A stretch of 49,220 nucleotides of DNA from a virus, in IMG/VR virus record IMGVR_UViG_3300030107_004314, positions 1 through 49,220 of that record; one strand, 5' to 3'. Made by a program: the position numbers and the translations under genes. Below the pieces are notes generated by a model, which saw only the letters and a program-made list of their open reading frames with translations, searched no databases and had not been told where the DNA came from. Positions 20,596 to 29,360 of the stretch are shown piece after piece. Within the stretch, counting starts at the first letter, position 1, and every line of letters starts with the position of its first letter.

Positions 20596-21081
20596 ATGGT
20601 ACAGTTTGGCAATTTACGTACAAAAAAAGACCTTAAGGAGAAGATTGGTACAGAAGATGCCAATGTAAATCTTTTAACTCCAAAAGATCCTTTTGATTGG
20701 AAAGCGATAAGACCATTTCAAGCAGAACAGATTGATCATCAAGATCCAGAGTTTAAAGACACTGCATTTAGTTTTGATGATGACTCTGCTTTCAATTCTG
20801 AAATGAAGTTTAATGACTTAGCTGCTAGTCCATTTTCAGGTTTTGAATCACCTTTCGACAATGTCAGAATAGACGGTTGGATGGATAAATATGCGTTTTC
20901 AAACTTTGTTAATCCTGACGACAAGATCAGTAATATGACAGTTCCGAAGATAGCTTTTGATGAACCAGTTTTAGAAGAAGAGGAAATAGTTAACACAGCG
21001 TCTGAATCCGCCACAGGAAAGAGTGCAGTTAAAATGGATGATGTGGCTGGTATTACGCCATCATCTGGGGTTGACGTCTAA
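20596..21081 (+). CDS. hypothetical acidic virion-block protein, 161 aa
   Basis: Asp/Phe-rich and probably disordered (PEFKDTAFSFDDDSAFNSEM, ASPFSGFESPFDNVRIDGWM). It starts 2 bases after the previous stop. No domain recognised. Confidence 0.55.
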   Translation: MVQFGNLRTKKDLKEKIGTEDANVNLLTPKDPFDWKAIRPFQAEQIDHQDPEFKDTAFSFDDDSAFNSEMKFNDLAASPFSGFESPFDNVRIDGWMDKYAFSNFVNPDDKISNMTVPKIAFDEPVLEEEEIVNTASESATGKSAVKMDDVAGITPSSGVDV

Positions 21082-21083
21082 CA

Positions 21084-21881
21084 ATGAATCAATTTTACAA
21101 AAAAGCATTAAACGCCTTAGCTAAAGAAGGGATAGATATAGCTGGACGTTATGCAGGAAATTATCTTTTAGACTCACTTACAAAACAAGGACAAGATAAA
21201 CCTGATACGCCTATTGTTTCCGAGACGGCAGACGGTAAGGTTAATGTTTCATATTATCCTGATCTAAGAATGCAACCTGGTCAGTCTGAGAGATCTTTCA
21301 GGAAAGGGGCAGAAGATTTAACACCTAGATTTACTCGTGACAAAGAAAGTGGTTCATATAAGGATTTACCAGAAGGATTTGGGATACAAACCATGTTAGG
21401 ACCTATCGTTGAGAATCCTGTAGATGCGGCGGTGTTTGCTAAAAATATTGCGCCCTACGCAGGAATGGCAGTTGCTGGAACAGCTTTACATGCCCTCTTT
21501 GGAGGAAAACCAAGTAGTGAATATAAAGTCCCAGTTACTCCAAGGTCATATGTACCCGGTGGACGTGTTGTTGACCCAGGTTCAAATCAAAACGTTTTAG
21601 CTTCTAATGTCTCTACTGCGAATGAAGCATATTTGATGAATTTAAAACAGCAACATGCAATAGATCTTATCTATGCAAAACAACAAGCTAGGACTCCAGG
21701 TGTACAAGATTATGGCAGTGCATTAGGAAGTATGTCATCTACAGGAGAGATCCCATCAGAACTAGCTCAATATCAGGCTTTACTTCAGTCTGATTTAGAT
21801 AAAGGCGGTAGACCAGCAATTAATGAAGAAGCGAAGGAAATAGCAAGAGCTTTATATGGAACTGGCCTTAAGGCGTTCTAG
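21084..21881 (+). CDS. putative internal virion protein, 265 aa
   Basis: N-terminal basic helix (MNQFYKKALNALAKEGIDIAGR), a central hydrophobic Ala/Gly segment (~120-140, AKNIAPYAGMAVAGTALHAL) and a helical C-terminus. Organisation resembles the other Gly/Ala-rich proteins in this cluster. Role in genome ejection is inferred from composition and position. Confidence 0.55.
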   Translation: MNQFYKKALNALAKEGIDIAGRYAGNYLLDSLTKQGQDKPDTPIVSETADGKVNVSYYPDLRMQPGQSERSFRKGAEDLTPRFTRDKESGSYKDLPEGFGIQTMLGPIVENPVDAAVFAKNIAPYAGMAVAGTALHALFGGKPSSEYKVPVTPRSYVPGGRVVDPGSNQNVLASNVSTANEAYLMNLKQQHAIDLIYAKQQARTPGVQDYGSALGSMSSTGEIPSELAQYQALLQSDLDKGGRPAINEEAKEIARALYGTGLKAF

Positions 21882-21923
21882 TTGTGAAGGTAATTTATAA
21901 TGTACAAAAAGGTGCTTAGATAG

Positions 21924-22415
21924 ATGTCAAGCTATAGAGGAATCGAAAATGATTCGACAAGAAATGCTTTTAGGATGTCTTTAGCTCCAGATCCAGATAA
22001 GTTTAAATCTTCAAGTTTTTTAGATGCTATAGGAAAAAATCCAGAAGCTGTAGGAACTTTTGCTCAAATGTTAAGCGCAGCAGGTACAGGTAGAGATCGT
22101 GGTTACAATCAGTCAGGAGGCTTCGGTGGATACGGTGGTAGCTCTAGAATGTCAGGTAGCGGTCAATTCATGTCAGATTTAGGTGGTACCCCAGGTTATA
22201 GCAGTTCATCATTATTCATGCCCGACGGTCAAGGTGGTTGGAGTGGAGGTGTTGGGGGTTACGGGGGGAAGAGGACTACAGGACAGAAACTCGCGGCAGG
22301 AGCAGGCGGTGCTCTTACTGGTGCGTTAGCAGGAGCGAAAGCTGGCAGTGCATTAGGACCTCATGGCGCTTTGATAGGTGGTGGTCTTGGTTTCTTAAGT
22401 GGTTTCCTTGGCTAA
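21924..22415 (+). CDS. Gly-rich protein with glycine-zipper C-terminus, 163 aa
   Basis: The middle is Gly/Ser-rich (GGYGGSSRMSGSGQ). The last ~45 residues (AAGAGGALTGALAGAKAGSA...GALIGGGLGFLSGFLG) form a glycine-zipper membrane hairpin, as in pore-forming or ejected phage proteins. No Shine-Dalgarno is evident. Confidence 0.6.
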   Translation: MSSYRGIENDSTRNAFRMSLAPDPDKFKSSSFLDAIGKNPEAVGTFAQMLSAAGTGRDRGYNQSGGFGGYGGSSRMSGSGQFMSDLGGTPGYSSSSLFMPDGQGGWSGGVGGYGGKRTTGQKLAAGAGGALTGALAGAKAGSALGPHGALIGGGLGFLSGFLG

Positions 22416-22468
22416 GAAGTAGACAATTTAAAATAATAACTATATAAGATTTTTAGGTGTAGTTAAAG

Positions 22469-23278
22469 ATGCCACTCCCTTTATTACCTGCGTTAGCTGT
22501 TGGTGGTTCACTTCTAGGTGGAGTACAAGGATATCGTAGAAGCGGTGGAAATTTAGGCGAAGCTGCCTTAGGTGCTGGAATGGGTGCATTAGGTGCATCA
22601 GGTATTGGTGGATTAGGTCGAATGGCTGGTACAAAATTAGTAGGTTTAGCAGGTTTAGGTACAACTGGCATGAGTGCTCAAGCCTTGAAAGGACTTACTG
22701 CAGCTGCGGCAGCAGGTAGTCCAGGCGCTCAGCTTTTAAGAGTTGGTCAAGTTGCACCTAGTGCATTAGGAGCTTTAGCAGGTGGTGGTGCTCTTCTTAC
22801 TGGAAACATTGGTGTACCTCAAACAATGGGCGGAGCAACAAGAGGAATTAATCAAGGTACTAGTGGTTTAGCTAGAGGTTTAGCTGGTACCTACGGATAC
22901 GGAATGCCTCAAGGAGAAACAGGTTATCTACAAAACATAACTCAAGGTTTAGGACCATACGGTAACATTGCTCCAATAGGTAGCGATCCTTTCGCTGTTA
23001 TCGACCCTAGAGGTAGAGATGCAGCTAGACGTTTGATGCAGAGAAAAGAAGGTGAAACTTTAAGAGATAATTTAAATCTTTTATTACCAACAGTCGAGAA
23101 GTTCTCTGATAGAGCCAAGCAAAGAGATTTACAAAGAGGGTTAGCAGCTGAAGGAGTTAAGGCTAATATACAAGCAAATGTAGAACAGTTAATTAGAGCA
23201 CAAAATGCTGTGAACCAATTAGCTACTACAGGAATGGAAGGCGCAACAAACGCCATGCAAACTCAGTACACCTATTAA
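22469..23278 (+). CDS. Gly/Ala-rich protein, 269 aa
   Basis: Residues 1-110 are almost all Gly, Ala, Leu and Val (PLLPALAVGGSLLGGVQGYR, GMGALGASGIGGLGRMAG), consistent with several membrane-seeking helices. The C-terminal half is soluble and helical (QRDLQRGLAAEGVKANIQANVEQLIRAQNAVNQLA). Fits an ejected inner virion protein. Confidence 0.57.
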   Translation: MPLPLLPALAVGGSLLGGVQGYRRSGGNLGEAALGAGMGALGASGIGGLGRMAGTKLVGLAGLGTTGMSAQALKGLTAAAAAGSPGAQLLRVGQVAPSALGALAGGGALLTGNIGVPQTMGGATRGINQGTSGLARGLAGTYGYGMPQGETGYLQNITQGLGPYGNIAPIGSDPFAVIDPRGRDAARRLMQRKEGETLRDNLNLLLPTVEKFSDRAKQRDLQRGLAAEGVKANIQANVEQLIRAQNAVNQLATTGMEGATNAMQTQYTY

Positions 23279-23281
23279 ACA

Positions 23282-23776
23282 ATGTCAATACCAATTGGCG
23301 GAACTATGTTGGATTATGCGAGAGCCTTAGGTGCTCTTGCTAATCAAGGACAATTGACATCCTCTACTGTGAGTCTGCCTAGTTATTCTCAAGTTTATTC
23401 CCCAGATTCAATTTTGGGTGGTACTGTTGGGAACCCTCAAGTCATCACAGGATCAGGAGCCTCTGCTCAATCTCCATTAGGAAGTCTTTATGACACAGGC
23501 CAAAATATCATGGGATTTACTCAAGATATGAGGAACCAAAGTCTTTTTAATCAAGGGCAACAGATAGGTATGACAGCGCAAGCTTTAGATCCAATAATAG
23601 ATAAGAATATAGCTAGAACAAGAGCAGGTATTTTATTTGCTGATAATAGAGATCCAGCAAGACAGCAACAAATAAATAAAGCTAAGGAAGCAGACGCTAA
23701 GCTTAAAGAAGCGCAAGCAACAGCACAAGCAGCTGCTAATCAGTTTGGCGGTTTACAATTAACTCGAAACGTATAG
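23282..23776 (+). CDS. hypothetical virion-block protein, 164 aa
   Basis: Polar, Gln/Ala/Ser-rich (GSGASAQSPLGSLYDTGQNIMG), with a helical C-terminus (INKAKEADAKLKEAQATAQAAANQ). It starts 4 bases after the previous gene. No family recognised. Confidence 0.57.
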   Translation: MSIPIGGTMLDYARALGALANQGQLTSSTVSLPSYSQVYSPDSILGGTVGNPQVITGSGASAQSPLGSLYDTGQNIMGFTQDMRNQSLFNQGQQIGMTAQALDPIIDKNIARTRAGILFADNRDPARQQQINKAKEADAKLKEAQATAQAAANQFGGLQLTRNV

Positions 23777-23786
23777 GAGGTTAACT

Positions 23787-24536
23787 ATGGGCGGTGGCGG
23801 AAGCAGTTCTTCTTCAACAATGGAGAACCTACAAAATACATTACCTCCTAAACAGGTAATCATTCCTGACGAGAGTGCTACTGGTCAGGTAGTTCTAAAT
23901 GAAGCTGCAGCAAAGCAAGCTCAAATAAATTCAGAATATGCAGCAAAATTAGATCGTTATAACAAACAGTTCTTCACCACAGAAGATATTAGAAAGCAAC
24001 AAAGCTTAGGTGATGAAACACGTTTGACACAGAGAACAACTGGTCAAGAAGAAAGAGCAACTCTAGCTGAGACAGGTAATCAACAGAGAGCACTTAGAAG
24101 AGTTGAAGGACAAGAACGTAGAGCCGAAACCGCTGAAGAGGGAGCACAACTAAGAGGTACAGAAAGAGTTAAAGGTCAGGAGACAAGAGCAAATATTGCA
24201 GAAACTGGAGCACAAACAAGAGGAACAGAAAGAGTAAGAGGACAGGAAGACAGAGCAAGAATTGCTGAGACAGGAAGCCAAACAAGAGGTACACGTCGAG
24301 TTGAAGGACAAGAAACAAGACAAACAATAGGGAAAACAGGTACAGAGCAACGTGCAGGAATTAGAACTACAGGAGATGAGACAAGGCAAACAAGAAGAGT
24401 TGAAGGAGATGAAACAAGAAAGACAATTGGTAAAACAGGTCAGGAAACACGATTAACAGACTTGCAAAGAGAGCAGTTCCGTAGGTATAAAGAAGCTAGA
24501 GACTACGCACAAGCTCAAAGTGCCTATCGCGCATGA
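23787..24536 (+). CDS. protein of tandem 22-residue repeats, 249 aa
   Basis: Strong ribosome site (AGGAGG) before the ATG. Residues ~80-230 are about seven units of a 22-residue repeat, itself two 11-residue halves, of the form RVEGQETRA.IAETG.QTRGTE. Eleven-residue (hendecad) periodicity suggests a right-handed or nearly straight coiled coil. Very rich in Arg, Glu, Thr and Gly. Probably an elongated virion rod or linker. The overlap with the next gene is 4 bases (ATGA). Confidence 0.68.
   Translation: MGGGGSSSSSTMENLQNTLPPKQVIIPDESATGQVVLNEAAAKQAQINSEYAAKLDRYNKQFFTTEDIRKQQSLGDETRLTQRTTGQEERATLAETGNQQRALRRVEGQERRAETAEEGAQLRGTERVKGQETRANIAETGAQTRGTERVRGQEDRARIAETGSQTRGTRRVEGQETRQTIGKTGTEQRAGIRTTGDETRQTRRVEGDETRKTIGKTGQETRLTDLQREQFRRYKEARDYAQAQSAYRA
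24060..24470 (+). repeat. 66-bp (22-codon) repeat units
   Basis: Seven diverged copies encode RV(E/R/K)GQE(T/R/D)RA...AETG.Q(T/L)RGTE. The copies differ by many synonymous changes, so this is an old protein-level repeat rather than recent slippage. Confidence 0.7.
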
Positions 24537-25018
24537 ATGAATGGATTAAATCTCTAACTGACAAAGATAGAGAATCCTTCACTACTTTTTGTAAAAAGAC
24601 CTCATCACCTATTCAAATATATTTATATTCCCGTTTCCTTGGGTTCCAAGGGACAATAGTGGAATGTGATGAGTGGTCTACTAAAAAGTTTAAGAAGAGG
24701 AATTTCACTTCTGTATTAGAAGGTGAGATTGATGCCATGCAAATGGACATCTCTAAATTAAGAGAAGCCATAGACATGGGAATGGTTAAACAGGATATGG
24801 GGGCTGCAAGAATTGCAATGCTTCAAAAAGAATTACGAGGTTCGATAAAACAATTGAATGATGAAAAGATACTGATGGACAAACAAGGTCTGATATTAGC
24901 TGGGGCAGATAGGGCTCTCAGAGAGATGCTTTCAATATTCCGTGATGATCCTATTGAGGGTCCATTACAGGAAGCTTCAATGGGAGTTTGGACAAAGATA
25001 TTACAAGAGGAGAGTTAG
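24533..25018 (+). CDS. probable terminase small subunit, 161 aa
   Basis: Position two genes before the large subunit, and a helical make-up with an N-terminal helix (DRESFTTFCKKTSSPIQIYLYSRFLGF) and a long coiled segment (EGEIDAMQMDISKLREAIDMGMVKQDMGAARIAMLQKELRG), resemble small terminases that ring the packaging site. No helix-turn-helix can be pinned down, so this rests mainly on context. The start overlaps the previous stop. Confidence 0.5.
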   Translation: MNEWIKSLTDKDRESFTTFCKKTSSPIQIYLYSRFLGFQGTIVECDEWSTKKFKKRNFTSVLEGEIDAMQMDISKLREAIDMGMVKQDMGAARIAMLQKELRGSIKQLNDEKILMDKQGLILAGADRALREMLSIFRDDPIEGPLQEASMGVWTKILQEES

Positions 25019-25043
25019 AATAGATTGATATTTTATTGAAGAT

Positions 25044-25283
25044 ATGTTTGCGCCTGCTCCACAAGGTCCTCCTCCTGGATCAATTGTAATGAATCCTGTG
25101 AGACCTATGCCCCCAGGAGCAATCATAATGAATCCAGTTGATACGAGAACTCCTCAAGAAAAACAGAAAGAAGAGTTAGCTAAATTTGGTGCTCTTGTAG
25201 GTTTAGCAGGTAATGTTGCAGGTATGATTCCTGGTTTACAACCTTTGAGATATGCAGGAGATATATTCAGCCTAATCACTTAA
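25044..25283 (+). CDS. Pro-rich small protein, 79 aa
   Basis: The start has two copies of a Pro/Met motif (PPPGSIVMNPVRPMPPGAIIMNPV), then a helical acidic stretch and a hydrophobic end (FGALVGLAGNVAGMIPGLQPL). Possibly a small virion or membrane-associated protein. No family recognised. Confidence 0.55.
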   Translation: MFAPAPQGPPPGSIVMNPVRPMPPGAIIMNPVDTRTPQEKQKEELAKFGALVGLAGNVAGMIPGLQPLRYAGDIFSLIT

Positions 25284-25320
25284 TTTAAGTAATTAAAGAT
25301 TCTTCGGCTATGCTACGTGC

Positions 25321-26844
25321 ATGGCAGGAACAAGTATTTACAGTGTTTATCGTCGTACTGCGAGAGCAGCAGCTAAACAACAGGTAGTTAAAAAAACATC
25401 TTCTGTTGATGTTGATAGAGCCAGAACAGATTTTGCTTATTTCTGTGAGGTAGTAGGGGATAAACCTCCAGCTAGGCATCATATTGAATGGCATAAGTAT
25501 TTATGTACTGGAAAGGATAGTGAATGTTTAGTTGGTATAGGTGGTCCGAATATAGATATACTTGCTCCGCGTGGTAGTGCTAAATCCACTATTCTCGGTT
25601 TATACACAGCTTGGGCTGTAGGTATTCACGCTTTAGCAAAGCAACCTCTAAAAGTTTTATATATTTCTTACACTGTTGATGTCGCTAGACCTAAGAGTGC
25701 AGCAATAAAAAGAATTATTGAAGATAGTAAGATCTATCGAGAAATATTTCCCACGGTAAAAATAGCAAAAGGTATAAATTCAAATGAATATTGGAGTATT
25801 GATTGGAAGTTTGCAGGTATCAAATCAACTGGTGAAGAAGAGTTTACTGTTTGTTGTGCAGGTCTAAAAGGTGCTGTGACTTCAAAAAGATCACATCTTT
25901 GCATAATTGATGACGCAATAAAAAGTGCTGATGATATTAAAAATAAAGATATTCGCCAAGCAATGGAAGACAACTGGAACTCAGTCATAGTTCCAACTAT
26001 GTTTGAAGGTGCTAGAGCAATTTGTTTAGGAACACGCTTTAGACATGATGACATTCATAACACTACTTTTATTCCTCCTAATGATTGGGTTCAAATTGTT
26101 CAATCAGCTATAACAGTTGATAAGAATGGAGATGAGATTTCTTATTGGCCTGAGATGTGGTCATTAGATTATTTAAGAGATAGACGAAGACAAGCTCCTG
26201 TTGCTTATAGTTTTCAATATCAGAATCAAATTGTTCAAACAAGTGAATTATCTCTAGCCCCAGATTTAATTGTTAGAGGAGCTATATCAACAGAATTTGA
26301 AAGATTAGGAGTTGGTGTTGATTTATCTGCAGGTGTACGTGAACAAAATGATTACACTGTTTTTGTCATGGGAGGGAGAATAGGGAACAAGATACATGTC
26401 ATTGATTGTAAGAGATTAAGGATTATGGGTAATTTAGATAAATTAGAAGCATTGATGGAAATGATGGAAGAATGGGGAGTTGTACATTCAGATGGAAAAA
26501 GTTATTTCCCTACAGGAAGTAATATTGATATCTGGTCAGAAGCCGTTGCATATCAGGCTTCTTTAGAAGCTGACTTTAGAAGAATATGCCAAGGTGATCA
26601 TGGTTTATACAATATGATCTGGCATCCAGTAAAAGGATTTAAAGGAGATAAAGTTGCACGTTTCAGAGGTATCATGGGTCTTTTTGAACAACGTAAAATC
26701 ATCTTTAATAAGTTTAGGAAGTTTGGTCCATTAACAGATGAAATTGTCAATTTTGGAGTAAGCTCACATGATGATTGTGTAGATGCGTTGGTATGGCTAT
26801 GTAATGGATTAATGACCCGAGGAAAACTAGAGTTAGAGTATTGA
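25321..26844 (+). CDS. terL: terminase large subunit, 507 aa
   Basis: ATP-driven motor that packages DNA into proheads and cuts the genome. Walker A is LAPRGSAKST (residues 81-90), Walker B HLCIIDDA (192-199), and the coupling motif LGTRFRHDD (236-244). The C-terminal nuclease shows the first Asp in GVDLSAG (D334) and the late acidic pair SSHDDCVDALVW (near 485-496). Length is usual. It belongs to the packaging block with the gene at 24533-25018 before it and the portal after it. Confidence 0.93.
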   Translation: MAGTSIYSVYRRTARAAAKQQVVKKTSSVDVDRARTDFAYFCEVVGDKPPARHHIEWHKYLCTGKDSECLVGIGGPNIDILAPRGSAKSTILGLYTAWAVGIHALAKQPLKVLYISYTVDVARPKSAAIKRIIEDSKIYREIFPTVKIAKGINSNEYWSIDWKFAGIKSTGEEEFTVCCAGLKGAVTSKRSHLCIIDDAIKSADDIKNKDIRQAMEDNWNSVIVPTMFEGARAICLGTRFRHDDIHNTTFIPPNDWVQIVQSAITVDKNGDEISYWPEMWSLDYLRDRRRQAPVAYSFQYQNQIVQTSELSLAPDLIVRGAISTEFERLGVGVDLSAGVREQNDYTVFVMGGRIGNKIHVIDCKRLRIMGNLDKLEALMEMMEEWGVVHSDGKSYFPTGSNIDIWSEAVAYQASLEADFRRICQGDHGLYNMIWHPVKGFKGDKVARFRGIMGLFEQRKIIFNKFRKFGPLTDEIVNFGVSSHDDCVDALVWLCNGLMTRGKLELEY

Positions 26845-26872
26845 CGATTTAAACTGGAAAGAACACTACCCA

Positions 26873-27055
26873 ATGTCTACCCACTATCAAACGTTAGAGA
26901 TCGAGCAAGATGCTTACGGTTCTGTAGTCATTCCTTTGCCCGATGAACTTTGTCACGATTTATCTATTCAACCTAATGAAAGGTTTGAAGTAGAAGTTGA
27001 AGACGAAATTATTACCCTCAAACGAATACATGCTGGGTACAACATTGAAGAATAA
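26873..27055 (+). CDS. AbrB/MazE-like small DNA-binding protein, 60 aa
   Basis: TLEIEQDAYGSVVIPLPDELCHDLSIQPNERFEVEVEDEIITLKRI fits the swapped-hairpin SpoVT-AbrB fold ('G.VvIP.elr..l.i..Gd.vev...dg.i.l'). Such proteins are regulators or antitoxins. No toxin gene is beside it. Unusual inside a packaging module. Confidence 0.65.
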   Translation: MSTHYQTLEIEQDAYGSVVIPLPDELCHDLSIQPNERFEVEVEDEIITLKRIHAGYNIEE

Positions 27056-27071
27056 GATTTAATTAAAAACA

Positions 27072-29360
27072 ATGAGCGACAGCAATAGTAAAACTGTTCT
27101 GGATCGAATTTTAAATTCGGTTATTACTAGAGACGGAACAGGACCAGCTGACACCATGCTGGTTAATGCTCATTTATCCCAGATGAAGATGTTTGGGATA
27201 CGTCAAGGTGTAGAGTTTTTTCCTCAACAAGATAACTTTGGAACACAGAGATTTGACTTTATTCAACAAGTAATTAAATTCAATAAATTAGATGCAAGAT
27301 TAGATTCAATTTGGGATAGATTTTTAGCTTATGGTAAAGGTTTGTTTTATATAAGACCTACTAAAAAAACATATAGACTTTACTGGTTTGATAAAGATGC
27401 TTATAGAACATATTATTCTCCAGAAGGAGATCTTGAAGAAGTAATCTTAATCTATCCTTACAAGGTCAAAGCTAATAAAGGTATAAGAAACACTGGTCTA
27501 GGTACTGATAAGAGATACATGCGTTTGAAGATTACGCCACTTGAGATAGAGGAAATCCATACTGAACAAGAGATTAGTTTTGATCAAGAGGTAATGGACG
27601 TACCAACGTTAAATAAGACGGTGGTAAAAAATACAATGCAATTTATTCCATGCGTTGAGGTATTTAATAACCCTGATGCATTTGGAACAGATGGTGCAGG
27701 TGAATTTGAGATGTTAGCTAATCAGATCATCGCTCATGATGAAATGGTTAAAAATATAAGAGCTAACTTATCTTTCTTTGGTAATCCAACTCTTTTATCT
27801 TCTCGACCAAAACAAGATATTGTAGAAAGCGATGCTGAAGGTGCAGTACAACGTCCTAGCATATCGAGTCAATCGGGGTTTGGATCTGAGTCATTACTTT
27901 CTAGTTCTACATATAAACAAGATCCTCTAACACGTCAGCAGCCTGGCTACATAGGTAAACCTGGTAGTGGTATGCGCGTACCAAGGGTTATTGCTAATTT
28001 AGAACCTTCTGATCGTGTGGGTTTCATTACTCCTAATGCTGTAAGTACAGATCAGGCAAGATACTCAGAACAACTTAGAAGTGAGATACGTTTAGCTTTA
28101 GGTGGTATTGATGATTTAAGCGTTAGTAATGTAACTGCGACTGAAATAAAATCTGCTTATGGACGTGTTAGTGCGACAGCTAAAAAGAAATGTCTTCAGT
28201 TATATCAATATGGTATTTGTAAGTGTTTTGAATTAATACTTTTCCAAGAAGAACAAATATTTAGAAAATCACTTGCTTTTGCAACAGGTATCAAATATCC
28301 AGAAGTCCCTGCTGATGAAGAAGATATGGATAAAGCAATGGAAAAATATGAAGAACAGAAGATTAAATATGAGCAAAAATTAGAACAAACAATAGAGGAA
28401 GTTATTAGATCTGGAGAGGTACCTGTAGGTGTTTTAGGTCTTGCTCCTGATGGAGACAGGACTGTTTTATGGCGTTGGATGGGTCCAGTTTATGAGGATA
28501 CTGCTCAAGATAAATTGAACCAATCTATATTTGTCAGAAACCTACAAGAATTAGGCGTTGATAGCATAGAAGCACTGAAGTATTTATTCCCATCTAAAAC
28601 TGACGACGAAATTGCTGGTATGTTATCAGGATTTCCGTTCAGAGTTGTTGGGGAACTACAGAGGGCTTACTCAGGTCTTATTGACTTAGTCAATCAAGAA
28701 ATGAGGACTCCCCATCCGCAACAACCGAATTTACCGATTGCTGCAGATCCGAGATTAAATCTCACCCCGTTTCTATATAGAACACTCGAAAGTTTACAAA
28801 AAGAAGTAACCCATGCCGGACGTTATCGCTCAGCCGACCCAATCGGCACCCCAAGTATCCCAGACCCAGCCGATCAACTCAGGGGCTCCAGTAGCTCAGA
28901 CGGCGGCTCAGGCTCCAACAGTGGCAACAACACCTCAGTGGACAGCAGGCGCCCAGCCGATGGCGGCACCAGCACCACAAGTGGCAGCCCAGATGGGGGT
29001 TCAGGGACTCCAATACAGCCCTACTCCCTCGGCTTACCAGGGATCGCAAGCGCCTCAGGCTCCGCAGCAGCAGCAAGCACAGGCGGAGAATCCTTACAGG
29101 GACGCATTCGACAAGGTAGTGAACCTCCTGAGTTCACCAGTCCAATTCCCGTTCCAGGGTCAACAATCGACAACGACCCCATCAGGCGTTCAGGCCAACT
29201 ACGGTTCCCAAGCGACAACCCAGTACAGCGACCCGGCAGCGCAGACATATATGCCTTCGAGCGCGAGCAACCAGGGCTACTCCAACGCCTCTTCCCAAAC
29301 GTCTACGGAAGTGACAGCGGATCAGCTAAGACAAAACGGAGTAAGCGACGCAAGTCTTGA
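27072..29360 (+). CDS. portal protein, 762 aa
   Basis: Between terminase and capsid genes, as expected of the ring through which DNA enters the head. Residues 1-560 form the conserved body: an N-terminal helix/strand domain (FDFIQQVIKFNKLDARLDSIWDRFLAYGKGLFYIRPT), a wing, and the crown region with AYGRVSATAKKKCLQLYQYGICKCFELILFQEEQ. The last ~180 residues (Ser/Gly/Pro-rich) are encoded in the stretch shared with the scaffold gene and look disordered. The family assignment comes from order and composition, not from a named match. Confidence 0.8.
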   Translation: MSDSNSKTVLDRILNSVITRDGTGPADTMLVNAHLSQMKMFGIRQGVEFFPQQDNFGTQRFDFIQQVIKFNKLDARLDSIWDRFLAYGKGLFYIRPTKKTYRLYWFDKDAYRTYYSPEGDLEEVILIYPYKVKANKGIRNTGLGTDKRYMRLKITPLEIEEIHTEQEISFDQEVMDVPTLNKTVVKNTMQFIPCVEVFNNPDAFGTDGAGEFEMLANQIIAHDEMVKNIRANLSFFGNPTLLSSRPKQDIVESDAEGAVQRPSISSQSGFGSESLLSSSTYKQDPLTRQQPGYIGKPGSGMRVPRVIANLEPSDRVGFITPNAVSTDQARYSEQLRSEIRLALGGIDDLSVSNVTATEIKSAYGRVSATAKKKCLQLYQYGICKCFELILFQEEQIFRKSLAFATGIKYPEVPADEEDMDKAMEKYEEQKIKYEQKLEQTIEEVIRSGEVPVGVLGLAPDGDRTVLWRWMGPVYEDTAQDKLNQSIFVRNLQELGVDSIEALKYLFPSKTDDEIAGMLSGFPFRVVGELQRAYSGLIDLVNQEMRTPHPQQPNLPIAADPRLNLTPFLYRTLESLQKEVTHAGRYRSADPIGTPSIPDPADQLRGSSSSDGGSGSNSGNNTSVDSRRPADGGTSTTSGSPDGGSGTPIQPYSLGLPGIASASGSAAAASTGGESLQGRIRQGSEPPEFTSPIPVPGSTIDNDPIRRSGQLRFPSDNPVQRPGSADIYAFEREQPGLLQRLFPNVYGSDSGSAKTKRSKRRKS

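Noticed and set aside
24150-24389. Cys/Ser-rich 79-aa minus-strand ORF
   Set aside because: Complement of the Arg/Thr/Glu hendecad repeats; no independent support.
24533-26844. Toxin partner for the AbrB-like protein
   Set aside because: Neighbouring genes are terminase subunits and portal. No small toxin-like ORF is adjacent, so a toxin-antitoxin pair is not supported.
28879-29248. Minus-strand ORFs in the portal/scaffold overlap
   Set aside because: The higher G+C there lowers stop frequency in all frames. Only the two plus frames connect to recognisable proteins.
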